Positions 61,331 to 64,000 of a stretch of DNA of 64,000 nucleotides are shown piece by piece. The notes under the pieces are model-generated. The model was not told the origin of the DNA. It saw only the letters and a list, made by a program, of their open reading frames with translations, and ran no database searches. The position numbers and the translations under genes were made by a program. Each line of letters opens with the position of its first letter. Within the stretch, counting starts at the first letter, position 1. Where the stretch lies: positions 40,522,001 to 40,586,000 of the forward strand of contig NC_072895.1 in assembly GCF_027943255.1 (NCBI RefSeq), read 5' to 3'. Source of the stretch: Anastrepha obliqua. Lineage: Eukaryota; Arthropoda; Insecta; Diptera; Tephritidae.

Positions 61331-63550
61331 CAATTATGGTGCAGCACAAATGGAGAAGTTTCAGGCGTGTCACTATTTTTATCGATTTCTTCACCTTTAA
61401 TCAAAATTTGTAAAAATGTGGGCTGAGAGATTCATATATTTGTGAATGATTCGGAGACGACTGATTTGGCTTATTTTGAATTGAATCCTTTACGACAGTG
61501 ATATTTTCGATCTTCGACCGTGCCGTTGTCCCACTGGCACGGAACCTTTCAATAGTGAATATATTAACACAAATTTATCCACTATAGACCGCCCAGCTTG
61601 TCCGATGGAGCAATTTTTACAACGGACTTAAATTTACGATCAACGAATAAGAATCTCGGTTAGAATTCGTTATAATTTCCAAACTTTACTCGTTCACGAA
61701 CTTCACCATGTTAAAATAAATAAATTTAAGAGTGCATTTGTATTTATTTATATAACAAAGTAATGTGCGCCTTTTTAAAATCTCGATAGATCTTAATATA
61801 TCATATACACCAGTTTAGAAATAGTTCTGAAAAACATAAAAGAAAAAAAGCTCTCTCTCACTTTTTAACACTCACCACACACGCAATCGCCGCACTCACT
61901 TCTAATTGATATAATTTGGAAAATAATTTGAATTTTTAAATAATTGAACGTTTAAAATATTCGGAAAAGTAGAAATAAAATATTCAAAAATATATAGTTA
62001 TTTGATAATCTCAAAACGATGTAACTTTGTAAGTTATTGATTCAAAATGATTTCTCTTTGACCATCAACATATTTGCCAACTTCTTATTTTTGCAATAGA
62101 ACTCATTACAAGTTCGTCATATTAATCTCAATAGCTTTAGTTAGCAATTGATTAATTATTGAATTGAGACTCGTGGACACCAACCTTGATAGGATTCCTT
62201 CAGTGCATAACACTAGCAGACCTCTAATTTTATAGCTGCTCACTTTCCATGTATTAATTTCACTTTCTTGCCACTCGCAATATTATTTTTTTTTTTTATA
62301 TAAATATATGTATAAGCTTGTACTTATATATGAAATCCAATAGGGCAACGGGCGCTTATGAATGTGTGCTGTTTTATTAATAACAACGCGATCTGTCTTA
62401 TCAAAATACACAAAGGCAGGCGACACAAGAAAATGAAGAGGTCGACACTGAAGAAGCTGAATGGAATTGATCACGACTACTGCACAAAGATCACCACCAC
62501 AAGACGTCGCGAATCATATGAAACACTCAATTAGCACCAATTATTCATGATCTTTAATAAAGTTTTAATTACACTACAACGGTATTTAATGCAGCATGCC
62601 AATGTGTGAGAAGGTACGATTTCTGAACACAGTATTTAAACGATTTTTCTACCGATGATTCTCTACTATATAAATATACTTTCCACCATATATTATTTAT
62701 TAGCGTAAACTCAAATATTCTTAAATAATAGCGTTAATTTTTGTGTAAATTATTTTCGTATTTGCAAACGTAACAGCCGCAATAAAATTCGACAGATTTT
62801 TTTAAATTTTGTTTTTTGTTACTAAATTCATTTATCTCCAGATATGTATGTATATGTATGCACATAAATCAATATATACTTGTAAATTAGTATTTTTTAT
62901 TGAAAAACCGTTTCCGCTGCACAACTTTATTGTGAAAACCGTGCCGTTCGCAACAACGTCTGTACATGGACTGATCCCATTGATGGTGCGCTGTTCGCCA
63001 AATGAATGAAGCTTTAATAATCTGCAAGGCGTCCCATTTCGGCACGAAGAGAGTTTGCTCGTGATAAAGTTCTTATAGCGGTTATTAAAAAAACCGACTT
63101 TTGTAGTTTCAGAGAGTGATTTCCAAAGAGTCATTGAAAAAAGAGCTTGCAAATGAGTGCAAAATATGGATTTATTAAAAAAGCCGGTCTCTTAAGGCTG
63201 AATAGCAAACTCAATTGTTGTTTTTTTTTTTTTGTTATTGTACTAAGTAAGAGTGTTATATATTTTTTAAACAATTGTAGAGTATTTTAATTTGTATTGG
63301 TTTTTATATGGCGCTCTCAAGTACATCATTCAGCCAAATCCTGATAAGTTTATTTAAAGTTACGATTTCATAGCACACTGTTTGCTTTTTCGGAGGGACT
63401 TACGCTTACACTACGCTGGTTGGTGAAGAGACTTTGCCGGCCCACCTAAGCGCTTAAGGCAAATGCATCGAAGTAACCCTGCTAACGTTCGAATTCTCTC
63501 TTTAGATACCCCCAAAGTGGTTGGGTGTTTGATTGCTGCCAAAAATGAGA
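61331..63550. other. intergenic DNA, no gene
   Basis: AT-rich. Short TATG repeats near 62300-62320 and 62840-62860. No supported feature. Confidence 0.35.
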
Positions 63551-63559
63551 GTACGTGGC

Positions 63560-63993
63560 GTTACTTGTTTTTGTTGTTGTAGCAGTATCTTCGCCCTGTC
63601 AGTGTAGTGTAATTACCGGTCGTCTTCGTCTAGCTCATCTAACGGTAGGCCCAGGAAACTGGCTGTTTCGACGGGTTGGGTCCAGAGGGAGAGAGGTGTT
63701 AGATGAGTGGGTTTGATGGGGCATGTGAAAATGTGGTTAGTGTCGTGCGGGGTGCCTTCACATGCTGGACATATGTTTAGTATGTCGGGGTCGATTCTGG
63801 ATAGGTAGGAGTTTAACCTGCTACCGTATCCAGAACGTAATTGTGCCAAGGTTACGCGGGACTCTCGGGGCAGCTGTAGCTCTTCGTCTGCAATAGGTGG
63901 TGGTTGGACTCCGATAACGGCATTCGGAAGTCGGGAGCTTAAGAAGGTGGTAAGGGTCTCCCGATGAATGTCGTTAATGGCCTGTCTGTACAC
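63560..63993 (-). mobile_element. jockey-group non-LTR 3' end, continues beyond the window
   Basis: The frame 63993-63613 encodes RESRVTLAQLRSGYGSRLNS, YLSRIDPDILNICPACEGTP, HDTNHIFTCPIKPTHLTPLS, LWTQPVETASFLGLPLDE then DDR and stop. This is the highly conserved C-terminus of jockey-type pol proteins, with a CPAC...H...C knuckle. The short 3' UTR ends in GCTACAACAACAAAAACAAG at about 63558. It is the best-preserved LINE in the window and open to its edge, so the element may be long and young. Confidence 0.85.
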
Positions 63994-64000
63994 TGTCTGA

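Overview
The window looks like nuclear DNA of a higher fly, most likely a tephritid fruit fly. It is AT-rich, with long introns packed with mariner, Tc1, piggyBac, Helitron, SINE and non-LTR fragments, abundant TACATA-type microsatellites, and DD41D 'rosa'-type mariners (a group first reported from a Ceratitis fly). The taxon is an inference; no rRNA, mitochondrial or other marker is present.

Only one host protein gene can be supported. It is a minus-strand gene of ten coding exons spanning about 342-36290 that encodes a secreted SMOC-family matricellular protein, the ortholog of Drosophila magu/pentagone (CG2264). All junctions keep phase and predict 668 residues: signal peptide (36290-36189), Kazal (12894-12738), first thyroglobulin type-1 repeat plus EF-hand 1 (12671-12166), EF-hand 2 (12006-11892), an Asn/Gln-rich then acidic linker (5219-4803), second thyroglobulin repeat (4465-4374 and 4303-4029), EF-hands 3 and 4 (863-729 and 643-501), and a short basic tail ending in TAA (406-342). 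Intron 1 is about 23.3 kb. A 5' UTR acceptor near 36758 and a non-coding exon ending at 42264 are plausible but unproven. In Drosophila, Pentagone is repressed by Dpp signalling, binds the glypican Dally and widens the Dpp/BMP gradient.

Most other recognisable sequence is mobile DNA. Introns (1-36 kb) hold: a pogo-like MITE with a DD41D mariner nested in it (1067-2282); a Helitron-like element (3114-3667); a piggyBac-type element keeping only the transposase C-terminal Cys/His motif (6386-6985); a Tc1 remnant (8441-9480); a nearly intact DD34D mariner with one frameshift (9900-11172); decayed mariners; an AT-rich minisatellite (17160-18020); a 163-bp TTAA MITE (20714-20876); tandem DD41D derivatives (21492-22713); and a Tc1-like element with long TIRs (30007-31244). 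Upstream (36.3-64 kb) are more mariner pieces, a 1.85-kb reverse transcriptase/RNase H remnant (48990-50830), a large fold-back element (56429-57013), and a jockey-type 3' end running off the right edge. A tRNA-derived SINE of about 310 bp recurs at least ten times across the window in both orientations.

No bacterial-type system, CRISPR array, functional tRNA or rRNA gene was found. The most informative signals are the reconstructed magu gene, the nested and self-complementary elements, and the SINE family.
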